Shown here in pieces: positions 51,251-63,705 of a stretch of 64,000 nucleotides of DNA. The notes under the pieces are model-generated. The model had not been told where the DNA came from. It ran no database searches and was given only the letters and a program-made list of their open reading frames with translations. Origin of the DNA: Scatophagus argus (Eukaryota > Chordata > Actinopteri > Scatophagidae). A program made the position numbers and the translations under genes. The stretch is taken from positions 13,117,501 through 13,181,500 of the forward strand of contig NC_058501.1 of the NCBI RefSeq assembly GCF_020382885.2. The letters are read 5' to 3'. The stretch's first letter is position 1, and each line of letters begins with the position of its first letter.

Positions 51251-53673
51251 GTAGTTGTTACATAGTTTTGCTGTGGGCACTGATGCAATAGAAGCCTCAG
51301 TTGTATAGCACTTGTGTCCTAGTTCCACAGTGTTGTTATGGCACAGGCAGCAAAAGTGTGTGGTGGGCTAATGTTAAAAGAAGAAAAACGTTGAGTGCAA
51401 TGAAATCAAAGGCTTCTGAGGGATTCCACAGGACTAGCTGTTGAATTTCATCGCTGCGTGTTTCACCAGGTTTGTTCACTACACAAGCTGCAAAGCTTTA
51501 ATAACACGCACACAAATCCTACAGCTCTGAGAACCAAAGTGAACCTCCTTTTGTATCAAGCAGAAGTGACACCTTTTTAAACCATGCATGGCTTGGTTTG
51601 CTTAAATTATATTTAGAATAATACTGCTTTTAGACTATAATACACTATACTACACATGGAGAAAAAAAAACAGAAGAAAGTCATAACGTGTACATCGTTT
51701 TACAGCATCCCCCCTTATTACTTTACACGTAAGTCTTGTTTTTGACGCAAGTCAGTACAATCTGGGAAACACAACGAGCTCTTCCTCCCATAACTACCAA
51801 ATTGCATGCTACACATTAAGTCTAAGGTGCTGAATCGGTTTCAGTAAATTCTAAACAAAACAGAAACGTACTGCTGGTGTGGTCTTATGTAGCTTTGTGG
51901 TGTTGCACTAGATTCTTCTTTCTCTCCGTGGCTATGTTTCCATCACAGTTTAAAAAAAAAAATTGCATGTGGACAGATTTACCTTTCAGTGATAAAAGCC
52001 GACTGGCCATTCCAAATTATTGACTAGCATTTAATAGTTCAAAAACAGACCTGTGTAATCAAAGTTAAAATTGCGGGCTCCTTCTAATTAATGTTAGTTA
52101 AGATTTACATGTTTTAAAGTAGATAAATAATGGAGATTTTATGTGCATTACTGATTATGTAACCCCTGATGTTCACATTCATAGTTAGAGAGTGAAGCTA
52201 TTGGCTGCATGTCCTGGGAATGACAAACAAGATCTCCAATGATTCCAGCTGAGCTACACATTAATGTGGACTGGTATATTTTTAACCCTTCTATTTTGCC
52301 TAGATCTTGACTTGAGTGGAACAACGCATGTCTGTGTTCTACAGTAAGGCAACAGGATCCAGCTAATGTGCATAACCAATCCCTAAGTTGTCATAAATAC
52401 TTTAAATCTGTCTTCATAACAAACTATTCAATCTGAGATGTAACATGGAAAAAAATATGCCAGGATAACTTTTAAAACACTGGTTAACAATAAATCACAG
52501 CTCGTAAATGATGTACATTGCAATATCATCCTCACCCCTCCACAGACTGCACATCTGTAGTAACATTTTCTTGATTATATGTCCCTGAAAACATCTTAAT
52601 AAATAACTGTCTCTGAAAGGCACTCTGAAATGTGCAGCTCATAGTTTCTAGAAAATAAAACTCTATGAAGGTCGCTCACCTTTAACACTGCGCCTGCCTT
52701 CCGTAACAACTTCCAACTGTGAGAACAGGTCACATAATGCAACTTGTCTACATTTATTTAAGCTAAAAATGTTTGCATGATGTCTGAAACTAGTGGTATC
52801 ACAAATACTACCCATACTAACTGAACTGTTGACTGCGATCTTTACAAAAATGTCTCTCAGATAAATTCCTTCTTATCTGCCTGCTTTGATGAGACGATAA
52901 AAACTGTGCTACTGTTTATTTGCTGGTAAAACTGTTGAGTATATTTGAGATTCAGATGTCAGAGTGGTTCATCAGTGTCAAGGATTTCACATTGCATTGA
53001 TACCCAACTTTTACATCCAGTGCAATTGTTCCTTATTTGAGCACCTTCTTGAGGAAAATGAAAAGAAACACAAAACTACCACAGTAGTATATAACAGAAT
53101 AACCTTCTGCACAAAGCCATCTATTCAATAGATGACATTTCTTTCAATTCAATTTGTCACTAAAGCTTTGGGGCTGACACTAAACCTCTGCAGTGGAGAG
53201 TTTAGTGTCTATACCACACTTCTAGCCCTTTAGATTCTGTCAAGGCCACGGAGGCTGAAGCATTCGCACTGCCAACTCTTCTCATGCCCTGCGCCTTAAA
53301 AAATACACTTTTGAACGGGTGTTAGTACGCAATGTCACGTTCAGAGGATGATTGTGAAGCCTTGTGAGTGCAGATTACGGATGTTTATCCAGCAACAGAA
53401 AAGCGTAGCGGTTTGAATGCAGTACTCAGTTTCTGCTGTCTCTGCCCTTCAGTTCATGAACAAAATCTTATTCCGCCTTTTATCCGCTCTCTTCACGAAG
53501 CGCTTGTGTCAAGCCGATGCGAACCAAATGCACGAAGATGAAGCCAACTCATCGAAGCCTGGGGGGGGGGGGGGGGGCTTTTAGTGCCAAGTCAGATTGG
53601 GATGGGTTGCCAGGTTGCGTGTAGGCGTAGAAGGGGCAGTGAAAGGTCTTCCAGATGTTTTTATATGTCCAGC
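51251..53673 (-). other. Probable 3' UTR of the FHOD3-like gene
   Basis: No coding exon was seen in this 2.4 kb. It follows the last formin exon in the same direction and ends at a candidate AATAAA. A 17-base G homopolymer lies at 53561-53577. Confidence 0.4.
53561..53577. repeat. 17-base G homopolymer
   Basis: An uninterrupted G run about 100 bp from the formin stop codon, on the 3' UTR side. Confidence 0.9.
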
Positions 53674-56600
53674 TCACACCTGCATCTCTGAACCACTGGA
53701 CAAACCAAGGGCATTTGCCTCCTCTGCTGTCAGTCCGTTCTTCAGTGTCCTTCTCACTGTGCATGCAGGAAGAGAAATAAAGGGAAGTGAAGAGAGAACA
53801 GCAAAATGTGATAAGTAACTGCTTTTGATGAGTGTACTACTACAATGTTTGTAGATGCAGATAATAGCATTTCTGTGTACATAACAATAAACTTGGCCAC
53901 TTGTGCGATAACTGACATGACTCACGTGATTTACGGTTGACTCGGGACCGTCTCCGTTCCCGAGGTTGCGTCCGTTGGCCGGGGCCCTGAGTGGCTGACC
54001 TAACAATCCTCTCCATGATCTCATCAGCTGTATCATCTGTGCAGTTCACTGGGTCGTCATTGGCAGAGCACCATGGGGGAACACGACCTGAAACAAGGTC
54101 AGAATGGATATGAAAACAGCAGGGATACAGTAGAGGATGTTTAAAAAAATCAAGACTGATTGGACAGCCATGTTAGCAGCTGTTTGACGCAGTTTTTAGG
54201 CAACACTAATGTCAAGGGCAATGCTAACATGCTAATAAGCACGTAAGTTCATCCTCTTAGTTTAGCAGTTAGCACACTGACATTTGTCAACTAGCCCTTA
54301 AAACAAGATTCAGTAGAGGGATTAAGCCATAAATAAAATATGATGAAATGTTTTAGGATTCCCTAAGTTATTATCTGCATTCTGAGATGAACAAGAATTT
54401 GTATCTAAAATTTCATTGCATAGAAGAGCTTAAGTTGGGGCAACATAGTGAAGACTTTTCACCTCTCCTGCAAAAGGCTTCTTCAGATCTGATTAACAGT
54501 TGGGGAGTCCCAGGTATCCTCACCATTTAATCAGAACTGAAGAAGCCCGAGGTGAAATGTCTTTGCTTTAAACTGAAGTTCAGTTGCCCCAATTTAAGCA
54601 CTTTTTTGCAAGATGACCCAGATGACTGAGAATCTACACCGACACAAAATTTCGTTGCAGTCCATTCAATGACTGTGAAGACATTTCATTCAAAACTACA
54701 AATGTGAATCTGTCATGCCACTGAAGCTGGTATCAAAATCACTTGGGTTCATCATCAAGGAACCATGGATCTCCATAAAAAATTACATGAATCCGACTCA
54801 TACTTGTTGAAATATTTCAGTCTGGTGGACAGCCTGTTTGAAAGACATTGCCATCTGTAGAGCCAGGCTGCTAGTGTGGCTTAAATACCTGTTCTAGTGG
54901 ATCATTAGCTTAAAAGTCTCAGGTAGAATTTCTTCAGTACAACTGAAATTCTCATCAGTTAGTTATGTCCACAGATGACTGCAGATCTCAGTGTTAATGG
55001 ATGGATGATGATATTAATATAACAGCAACATAGGGGTTGTAACAGTATAACATGTTTATGGGGCTGACCTCTGGTGCTGCTGGCTCTGGTGCGTGTGCGG
55101 AGGCCAGGCACCGTGGACGTCCCGCTCTCGCCGCCCTGCAGGCTACTCTTCAGTACGGCCTTCATGTTCTCATGTTCAGCTGCATCTTCAGCATACTGGA
55201 TACCCTGAGGTTGGCTCTCCTGTACTTCTGATGGGGCACCACCAAATTTACCAGTCTGGAGGCAAATTGGAGGAGGGGGAGGAGACAGGATGAGATTATA
55301 TGACATTTTTTTAGCAGGAGATGGTGAAACTCAGGTACATGCTATGGCCCTATAAGTGTTCAGGAAGAATCACACTGGAAAATGCTTAAATATCAAAGTT
55401 GTCATATAGGTTAAATTTTACTAATGACACAGCACTTTTCCTAAAATAAGAACAGTTAGTCATGGAGTTAAACGTTCCACAAAGTGCTGTTTATTCTGTG
55501 ACACACATGAGAAGAAAATCCCCACGACTGTTTCCTGTAACAATGCACACATGCCAGGCCGTTAATTTCTACCAGGAAGTAAATGCAGCGACTCCCCTGA
55601 GTGAGATTCACTCAACGCTCCAGCCGACATCATGCAAACGCCTCTTTTTCTCTCCTTGTCAACTCCTTTGAGCTTCCTCATTCATAAAGGTCACACACAA
55701 ACGCACACACAGAGCCTGTCAGTCTTACTGATGACTTGTCCTTTGTTAATCCTCATTAACACACCAATTACTGTTCAGAGTTATTGTTCACAGTCTGGCT
55801 GAATATTAGTCACAACAGAAAGTTCACATGCACTTGTTTGCACATAGTTACCTCACTATCATTGTCATCCTCACTCTACAGAGAGAAAGGAAATGGAAGG
55901 AAAAAATGCCAGAGCTGTGTTGTAAATACAGCATACTGCTTGTGCCAAGGGAAACATTTCCATCCACACTATCAAGTTATCTAATTGCTTTTACAGGTTT
56001 TCTCAAATCATAAAAAACTGGTAATCCTTGATGTGTGTTGTAGACCTTAAAGGAGTAGCTCAACATTTTGGGAAATATGTTTATTTTCTTTAATGCAAAG
56101 ATTTTTACCACTATCATATCTGACTATCACAACCAGCCCTAGCTAACAGTTAGCTTGGTATAGAGACTAGCAATAGGGTGAACAGCTGGCTTAGCTCTGT
56201 TTGCTACCTCACTAATTAATATGTCAGATCTTGTTTGATCTGTACAAAAAAACAACTTTTTTTATGTGGAGTTATTGGTAGTCAGAGCAAGGATAGCTGT
56301 TTCCCCCTGCTATCAGTCTTTATGGTAGGCTAAACTAACTGGCTGCTAGTTCCTGCGAGCATCAATCTCCTCATGTAACTCTTGGCAAGAAAGCAAAAAA
56401 AGGGTATTACAAAAATATGAAACTATTCCTTTAAACATGAAAATTGCTCTGAGGTTTCACCCCTGTCTCCCATAATAAACATTGCAAATATGTACAAGCT
56501 ATGGAGCAGAGGAACATATTTGACTGAAAACATCTTCATAAGAGTGTGGTTAAGGTGTGGGCCTTGTTATTTCTCCTTCAGGGACATCCAAAGGTTTGAA

Positions 56601-59600
56601 TTTTCACACAGTGATTGAATTAGGGTCCCTTTGAAGGGAAACGGGGCCCCTGCCAAGGCTTGCTGTGGAGTCCGCTCTGAGCAGTTGACTCCTCTGGGTT
56701 TAAGGGATTTTAATCATGCAGGGAGGTGTTTGCTCTGGCCTTTATTAGGCTGCTGCAGCTACAGAATGAGATACACTAAAAACAGCTCACTGATTGTTGT
56801 TACTGTAACCTATACACGTGAATACAGACGAACTATGCTGATGTCATTACAAATCTATGCTGTGCCTGTCAGATATGGCCACGTTTGGTGCTTTAACCAG
56901 ATTAAATATATAACTGGTGGCGAGGGATTGCTCATATTGTTTCATAGAACTAAGAAAGTACAAACTAAACAAAGTCTGGGATCAAGAAGTGGAGAAAGTG
57001 TGCATGTGACTCATCACTCATGGTGAAGAGCACTTACATCTGTTATCATTTTGCCCCTGGTCTTGTTCCTCTCTCGGTGGTTGGCCCTCTTCTGTTTCTG
57101 TTGTAGCACACGCTCTCTTGTTGTGCGATACTCCAGGGCAAACTCACTCAGGATCTTGCTAAAGCGATGAATGCTGACCTCACGTACCGCATATATTGGA
57201 TGGCCCAGGAACACCAGAAAGGCATGAAACCTGCAGATGTGTAGAAAAACATCAGATCACTTTACAGGGATACTTTGGCAGAAACAGTCATGGTTGTAAA
57301 TGATATTGAAACAGACAGAAATACTAGTGGCAATATACGAAATATAAGAAAATATTTAATGTGAACGAGAATGGAGTCATAAGCGCTACACCCGAACATA
57401 CCTGTTGATTATTCTTCGATGTACAATCTTCAGAATAATGATTCTCTCCGCACAGTCTTTAAGGAAGTCTGACATTTTTTGTTTTAATGCAGGTTTCATC
57501 TCATGTTTCGCAATGACCTTGAGGTGATCCCATGATGCTTTGCACCTTCGCTCCATCTGGGCCAAATTGTCTTGAAGCTGATCGAAATCCACCTGACAAC
57601 AGCATCACAGGACAGGACTCACTACAGACTGCTGAGGACTCTCTTGAATGGATATGATATGGCATTTACTGTTAGTTACAAAGTGTTACAAAGTGGAGAA
57701 ATTGTTTCATGAGCTTTTAAAAAGCAAACCTTGGTCAAACGGGTGATAGCTCCTATCTCAGAGTAGAGGTCAGTGCTGTCTGGAAACTTCTCAACCACGA
57801 TGGAACAGACATGGTGTAGCAAGGACTGCTTGTGAACTGTGTCCTTCACCTCTGGGACTTTCTCCAAGTAACTCAGCTCAAAGCCTTTAGCCTACAGATG
57901 AATGAATACACAGCAACACAGTCAGAATGTGGGACGGAAACAACTGTCTGGCATTAAAAATCTAAAGCTCAGGCTGGGGGACCAAATTGCAGTGAATTTC
58001 CTTTTTGGCACGGCTGAAAAAGGGGCTCAATGGAGTTCGCTGAGTAGATATGTAGATTCATTAGGCTGGTGATTATCAGAAACCTCAATCTACTACAGAC
58101 CCGACCAATTGTTATGCTCACCACAGTGGGGCTCAAAAAAAAAAAAAAAAAAAGCCAGAAGATAACATGAAAGACATAATCCGAACAGGATCTCCCTTGT
58201 TCCTCTGCCAGTTTTAAATGGTTTACTGCAAAATATAAATGCAGCGATTATGTGCGGGAACTGCTTGTTTTGATGTTGATGACTTATGTTTCCCTTTTGT
58301 ATTTCTGGCACTCATATCCCAGAGGTTCACTTGTACATAGACCGTACACGCAGATGCAAGCTCACAAAGGCACACGCAAGGCCACATAAAGCCACAAAGG
58401 AGGACACAGATGCAATTTCACACACAAGCAGCCAGACAAACACAAACTGTTGGAAAGCACACAACCGCACAGCTTCCCTCCCTCCCTTTTTCCTCTCAGA
58501 CAGATGGAGCCACGTCTAGTCGAGGACTTGATGAGCGTTTTTACTGTAGAAGGACAGTGTCTGGTGTGCGCAGTCAGGCAGCACATTTTTGTACACATAG
58601 AGTCCACTGTTATCCTTGTCAAATAAATATGTTGGCAGGGGAGTTGGGGGATGAGGAGAGCATGGGAGGAAATGGAGGAATTGAGTGTAAGACAGAGGGA
58701 GAGAGAGTGAAAAAACAGGAGCCTCTAAGCCATGTATGTCTTGGGGGTTACTCACATTTGTGCTATTGAGGAAGTTGCCTATGGCTAGCAATGTGGTCAA
58801 GATGTAGCGGAGCGTCTTGTTTTTCTCTAACTGGTCCATCCCTTCCTTCAGGTCCTGCAGAGGCTCTGCCACTTCCTAAAGGGGCATGAAAATGTATTCA
58901 TGAAGCGCATTGCCTATTCATGCTAATTCATTATGCTCTCCTTCTCCTTTGATAATGATGCAGTAAATTGTTGAAAACACCAAAAAGTCTGTTTACAGGG
59001 CTATGTGAAAAAAAGTATAAAGCCTTTTGTGGCTCCCATACAAACTGTGTGAAGTGTGGTAAATATTCTCAATTTGATACCTCCAGTTCTACTGAATCAG
59101 TAGAATACTCTGTTAGGCTCTTTTAAATAGTACAATTCTGGGGAAAACACTTTCTCTAACTATGATTCTACAGCTAGCAGTTGGTTAGCTTCATTGGAAA
59201 AGGCCAGCCGTGTTACATCTATAGTAGCTGCAGCTGGCCCAGATAAAGCATGCACATAACCCTCTGTGAAATAACAAACATTTTAATGAGATTCAGAGGT
59301 GTTGGTAAACAGATGTTGTTGCTTTGTTGTTATCAGGATAGCTATTTCCAGTCTTTATGCTAAGCTAAGTGGCTGTAGCTTCATATTCATCATACAGACA
59401 TGACAGTGGTATTGATCTTTACATTTACTTCTTGTTTAACTTTTCCTTTAATTCACTTAAGCATGTGTATTGCAATGTTAAAAAAAATATAGTATGTGGG
59501 TCAAGTGAGCAAAACTGGAAATGTATCGGACCTTCTCAATAAGCTCGTAGTCCATCTTGAATGCCCACAGCTGCAGGCGAGCAGACAGCTCTGTGATGGA

Positions 59601-62600
59601 GGAAAGAATGAGAAGGAACTGTTCAGCACTTCCCAGGGGAATATCAGGGTTGACCAGCTGAGCCTCCTGGATCCTCTGCTTCTCCTCCTCTGTGGGGATC
59701 ATTGTCAAGATTTTCTGCAAGGGCGGGGGGTTGGACGAGAGGAGGCGAATGGGAAGGGAAAGAGAGGCTTATTGGATCATTCATCAAGTCAGCATATCAT
59801 ATTCAATGCCTGAGTTTAATTCTTTGCCCCATATGTCAGGGAGTAAATCATAGGTAGGGAGAGGAAACTGAAAATAATTCTGACATTTCTGGCTCGTTTG
59901 TCTGAGATGTTTCCCACAAACTTGTGTGACATCTGAACTTTCAACCTCACATTTGTTGTCTAGCTGAAAATATCTCCAGAGACAACGGTGGAGAGGAATA
60001 CTCCTCACTGCTGGGAATGAACTCAAGAAGAAGCTCTGAAAACTACAGGTTATATAATACCAAAGGGATGCACCATTAAACATTGTCTGATGATGTGAAG
60101 TCTATAGTATGGTTTTTTAAAATGAGCTGAAAATATGCATCTATAGCTAACCTTTAATCATCACTGTGATAAATTACATGAGAACAGCCAAAACACCAGC
60201 CACACAGCCAGAAAATCACATGATATGTCAACGTCGTGGGTCATCACATCTAGATGAGTTAAATCACTCTTGTTTGGAGAAATCCATCAATCTATTTTGG
60301 TTTGTTCACTAAACATTATTCGAGAAAAGCACGTTTATTTTGGACTTCGGTGAACTGGGTTTGGTTGGAAATGGGTTTCATTTGATGTAACAGACAGTAC
60401 TTTACAGTACAAAGTGACAGTTTAGATACAGTATGTGTCTTAAGGCAGAATCTCTTGAAAAATGCTTACCTCAATGCCCTCTTTGTTCAGTGCATACTCA
60501 TCAAAATTGAGGATAGCAGTCTTAATGGTGCGGGGAGGAGGTAAGACAGTCAAGCCGATGTTTATAGCATTGCTGCGTTTTGAATCCAGCACTATGATTT
60601 CCTGTCGTTTGCCATCAACAGCCGCTTTCTATGAGAGATATTGAGAAATCACAGGTTGAGGATTCTATATCAGCTTGTGGTTCCTGAGTAGTGGAAGCTG
60701 TTCTTAATGGTTAAAAAAATGCACTATACAAAATGTATGTACAAACTTATCTAATTCATCACCATTTACCACAAAATGGAGATCACTTTGTATCTTAATC
60801 TCCATAATAAGGTTGCTATAAAATTGGCTCGTCGTTAACATTTGTGGCAAGTATGATCATAAGCCTGAATGATCCATAGATAGGAAGTGATGAAATAAAA
60901 CATGGATGGATGAAGTAGCAAATTTGTTGGCACAAGAGTTGTACTCCAGGAAAAGCCAAGTTGTTTGCAAATGGAAAGATTTTTTACTTTCTAGTTAGTA
61001 AAAAACAGTTAAGGAAATAACACACATTTTCTAAAATCTGGTAGTATATATATATAGTGTGATTATGTGCAACACTGAGATATTATTCGTGAAAATTTGG
61101 CAGTTTGCCCTAAAGGAGGTGTGTCCTCTTGGGAGCATGAATGAAACTTCAAATTAATGAACGGACAGAGAATATAAATTAAAAGGGCTTCCTCCATTGT
61201 AAAATCAGATCAGATCAGATAAGATAAGATGAACTTTGTTGATCCCACAGTGGGGAAATTCACTTGTCGTGGCAGGTTTCACAAATTTTAAATGCTTACT
61301 TTACCTTACTTACAAACTTAATGTTATGGTGCTGGATAGCAGGAAATCCTGAGCTATGGGAGTCAAATCAGGACTGCAAAACAAAATCCAAACTATCCAG
61401 TAATGCTGCATGGTTCAACTGTAACAGCAGTACAGTGCTAAGTTACCTTCGTGACAGGCAGCTCCTTGGATTTGGACTCAAACAGCTGCTCCATCTTGGA
61501 TGTGTCCAGTTTAATTGGCTCCAGTTTGGACCAGAGGGACTCCTTAAAGAATTTATGGTTCTTACACTGCCAGTCCACGGGACGCACCTCATTCCAGAAG
61601 AGACGAATGGTCTTCTTCTTCTTTTGGAAGAGAGGCACCTCCCCTCGATTCAGCTGAGGGGAGGGTGGCGGGATGGGGGCCATGAATGGTGGGGGTGGGG
61701 GCATCATTTTGCCAAGCATCGGAGGGGGAGGGGGGCACCCAAACAGGGGTGGGGGTGGCGGCAGGGCAGTACTGCATGGCGGAGGAGGAGGTGGAGGTGT
61801 CAGTTCACCTGACCCCATCACGCTGTCCATATCTAAAATGTCCAGGTCGTCTTCTTCCCTCAGGTCCGTGAAGTCCATTTCTTTAATCCGCAGCTCCTTG
61901 GGTGTGGCCATCAGCTGATCCCAGATATAATCCGATTCTTTCTTAGGTGGTAACGTTGATGAGGCAGCAGTTGCTGATTTGTCAGTCTGTTGCTGCTGCT
62001 GCTCTTTTGATGCTTCGACCTCAGCGGGAGATGTCAGGCCTTTGACCAAATCTCCAAACTTTTCCGCCACCGCTCGAACACTGCCCTGGTTGTCCAGATG
62101 TCCCACCTCCATTTTTTTCACATTTTCATCTTTGGCTTGTCTGTGAGCCTCCAGTGTGGAAATCCTGCTCGCCAAGCTAGCCACAGAGGAGTCGCTGACC
62201 TCTGCCTCCTTCTCACATTTACATGTTTCCTTCTCCGTTTCTGCTACATTACCTTCATCGTTGTCAGTCGTCTTCTGAGCGTAGAGCATGTCCAGCATGA
62301 AGCGCTTGCTGTTGAGTATTTTGTTACACTGGTCATTCACATCTGCGTCTTTAATACACTGGGTCCATTGGCCTGTTGATATGCACACATTTTTGACAAT
62401 GAGAGAAATTTAAACTGTTTATTGTGAAAGAAAATGAGTAAAATTAGCAGCAGTCATACCTGCATCAATGTTACTGGTGAGTTTCTCCTCCCGCTCCTCC
62501 CTCTCTAGAGTGCTACTCGTGGAGGAGATGCTGGATGCAGAGCAGTTGTCCTTTTCATTCACCTCCTCATTCTGTCTCTCCTTTTCGCTCAGCAGTGCAC

Positions 62601-63705
62601 TGTCTTCTACATCCTTTTCCGTCGTCTGCTCCTCCTCTAATTCAACATGCTCCTTCACATCTGCCATATCTGCCACTTCCACTTCCTCTACATGCTCTTC
62701 TGTCACTACCTCATCTGTGTTCTGTTTCTGCTCCTCAAGCTTCTCCTGCTCTCGCCTCTCTTCTGTCCCCGTGCTTGACTGTTCATCAGACGCCTGGTCT
62801 GACTCCATGTTGTGGTCAGACTGAGTCTCAGAAACATCCCCTGTCTCTGCAGTCGGCTCTGTCTCAGTCTGTTGCTCATCTGGCTTGGAGGGAGGTGTGT
62901 GGGAAGGTTCTGATACCGTTAACTGTGGTGCTGGACTTTTGGTCCTAGTCTGCGGGTCAAGGTTTGGCTCTGTGATATGTTCTGTTCCTGAAAAAGAATG
63001 CAAAACACTTACTTTGAATACTATGTGCCTTTATATTGTTGTTATTTATTATGATAGTATTCAGAAACATTCAACCAATAGCAGTACACATATAGTTCAA
63101 CTAAAAGTGCTATACCGTAAGAGTGATATGATGCTGTCAGATAAAACAGTGTACACCAGAATATTACATAATATGATGAACTTGTGCATAATCAAAAGAG
63201 AGAAACAACCGTTTTTTGATTGCAGCAATAAATTACCTTCAAATAGCCATTTCAAGCATAGTGTGTACACACGTTTACCTGCTTCTCACCCTCTTTAGAT
63301 ATACTGCATCTGCATCTATTTTCCTACAACATCCCTGTTTCAACTGCACATTTTGATTTGTGTTTCTAGAGTCTCATAGTTATTCTTAATAACTAGTTTA
63401 AACTGATTTCTACGCAGTAATCCCCCTTGAAGGGTTAATGCTAAGCCCAGTGTGTGTGATCGGTGCCCTGACAGCCAATACTGTCTCCGTCAACGGTTGG
63501 CGAACGCCTTTTACCTGACGTCTGGTGTGCACTGGTGGTGACGTCTTCCTGTGAGATAAAGGACGAAGGTGTGGCGCAGCGGGATGCCGAGCGACTGGCA
63601 GGGTTGGAACTCAAACACAAAGTGATCTCTGTCCGGCCTCTTGTTGGCACTCTGGGACGCTCTCGCTCAAACTCCTCAGCGGCTAACCTCTCCACAGCCT
63701 TGTAC
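53674..63705 (-). CDS. fhod3: FHOD3-like formin, C-terminal part (5' exons outside the window)
   Basis: This is a formin-homology actin nucleator and bundler of the FHOD family, important in muscle sarcomeres. Thirteen in-frame exons are visible (63515-63705, 62460-62987, 61447-62372, 60470-60628, 59532-59714, 58756-58875, 57730-57891, 57402-57592, 57038-57230, 55852-55875, 55069-55255, 53926-54087, 53674-53756), about 1035 residues. Order: a Ser/Arg-rich segment; a very acidic Glu-rich exon; the proline-rich FH1 (PPPPPPP blocks, [19 protein letters not shown]); FH2 from [13 protein letters not shown] to about [15 protein letters not shown]; and a DAD-type tail ([25 protein letters not shown]). 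[15 protein letters not shown] and the ending [10 protein letters not shown] resemble FHOD3 more than FHOD1 from memory. The GBD and FH3 lie beyond the right edge. Confidence 0.9.
54165..54300. repeat. Dispersed repeat fragment ('gctaacatgctaa' type)
   Basis: GCTAACATGCTAATAAGCAC with AGCAGTTAGCACACTGAC is characteristic of an interspersed fish repeat. It is similar to 25600-25770. Confidence 0.35.
54428..54598. mobile_element. Foldback, MITE-like inverted repeat in a formin intron
   Basis: The left arm from CTTAAGTTGGGGCAAC (about 54429) pairs with the right arm ending GTTGCCCCAATTTAAG (about 54582-54598). Inner blocks also pair (CTTCTTCAGATCTGATTA against AATCAGAACTGAAGAAG), leaving a loop of about 35 bases. 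Confidence 0.6.
55852..55875 (-). other. fhod3: Formin 24-nt micro-exon, acidic, 8 residues
   Basis: This exon, flanked by CTGTAG and gtaact, encodes SEDDNDSE in phase 0 between KMITD and TGKFGG. Its inclusion creates casein-kinase-2-type sites (TDSE, SEDD). Mammalian FHOD3 has an 8-residue acidic, muscle-included exon with a CK2 site. Confidence 0.7.
56040..56400. repeat. Dispersed teleost repeat copy
   Basis: It contains ACATTTTGGGAAATATGTTT, CTAACAGTTAGCTTGGTATA and ACAGCTGGCTTAGCTCTG, the pattern of a common fish intronic repeat. The copy at 59120-59440 is in the opposite orientation. Confidence 0.5.
58135..58153. repeat. 19-base A homopolymer
   Basis: An uninterrupted A run in a formin intron. 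Confidence 0.85.
59120..59440. repeat. Dispersed teleost repeat copy, inverted
   Basis: GGATAGCTATTTCCAGTCTT, ATGCTAAGCTAAGTGGCTGT and CAGACATGACAGTGGTATTG match the complement of the same family seen at 56040-56400. Confidence 0.5.
61195..61270. repeat. Retroelement-tail-like repeat
   Basis: A short GATCA/GATAA tandem (ATCAGATCAGATCAGATAAG) runs into ACTTTGTTGATCCCACAGTG and GGGGAAATTCACTTGTCG, a conserved tail of an abundant fish interspersed element. Confidence 0.55.

Noticed and set aside
61264-61812. Long plus-strand open frame opposite the formin FH1
   Set aside because: It is the antisense of the proline-rich exon (proline codons give glycine and tryptophan runs) and has no splice or family support.
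62468-62948. Plus-strand Ser/Cys-rich open frames
   Set aside because: They are the antisense of the Glu-rich formin exon; low complexity explains the lack of stops.
53674-63705. FHOD1 rather than FHOD3
   Set aside because: The DAD tail fits both, but [15 protein letters not shown] and the ending resemble FHOD3. A tree would settle it.
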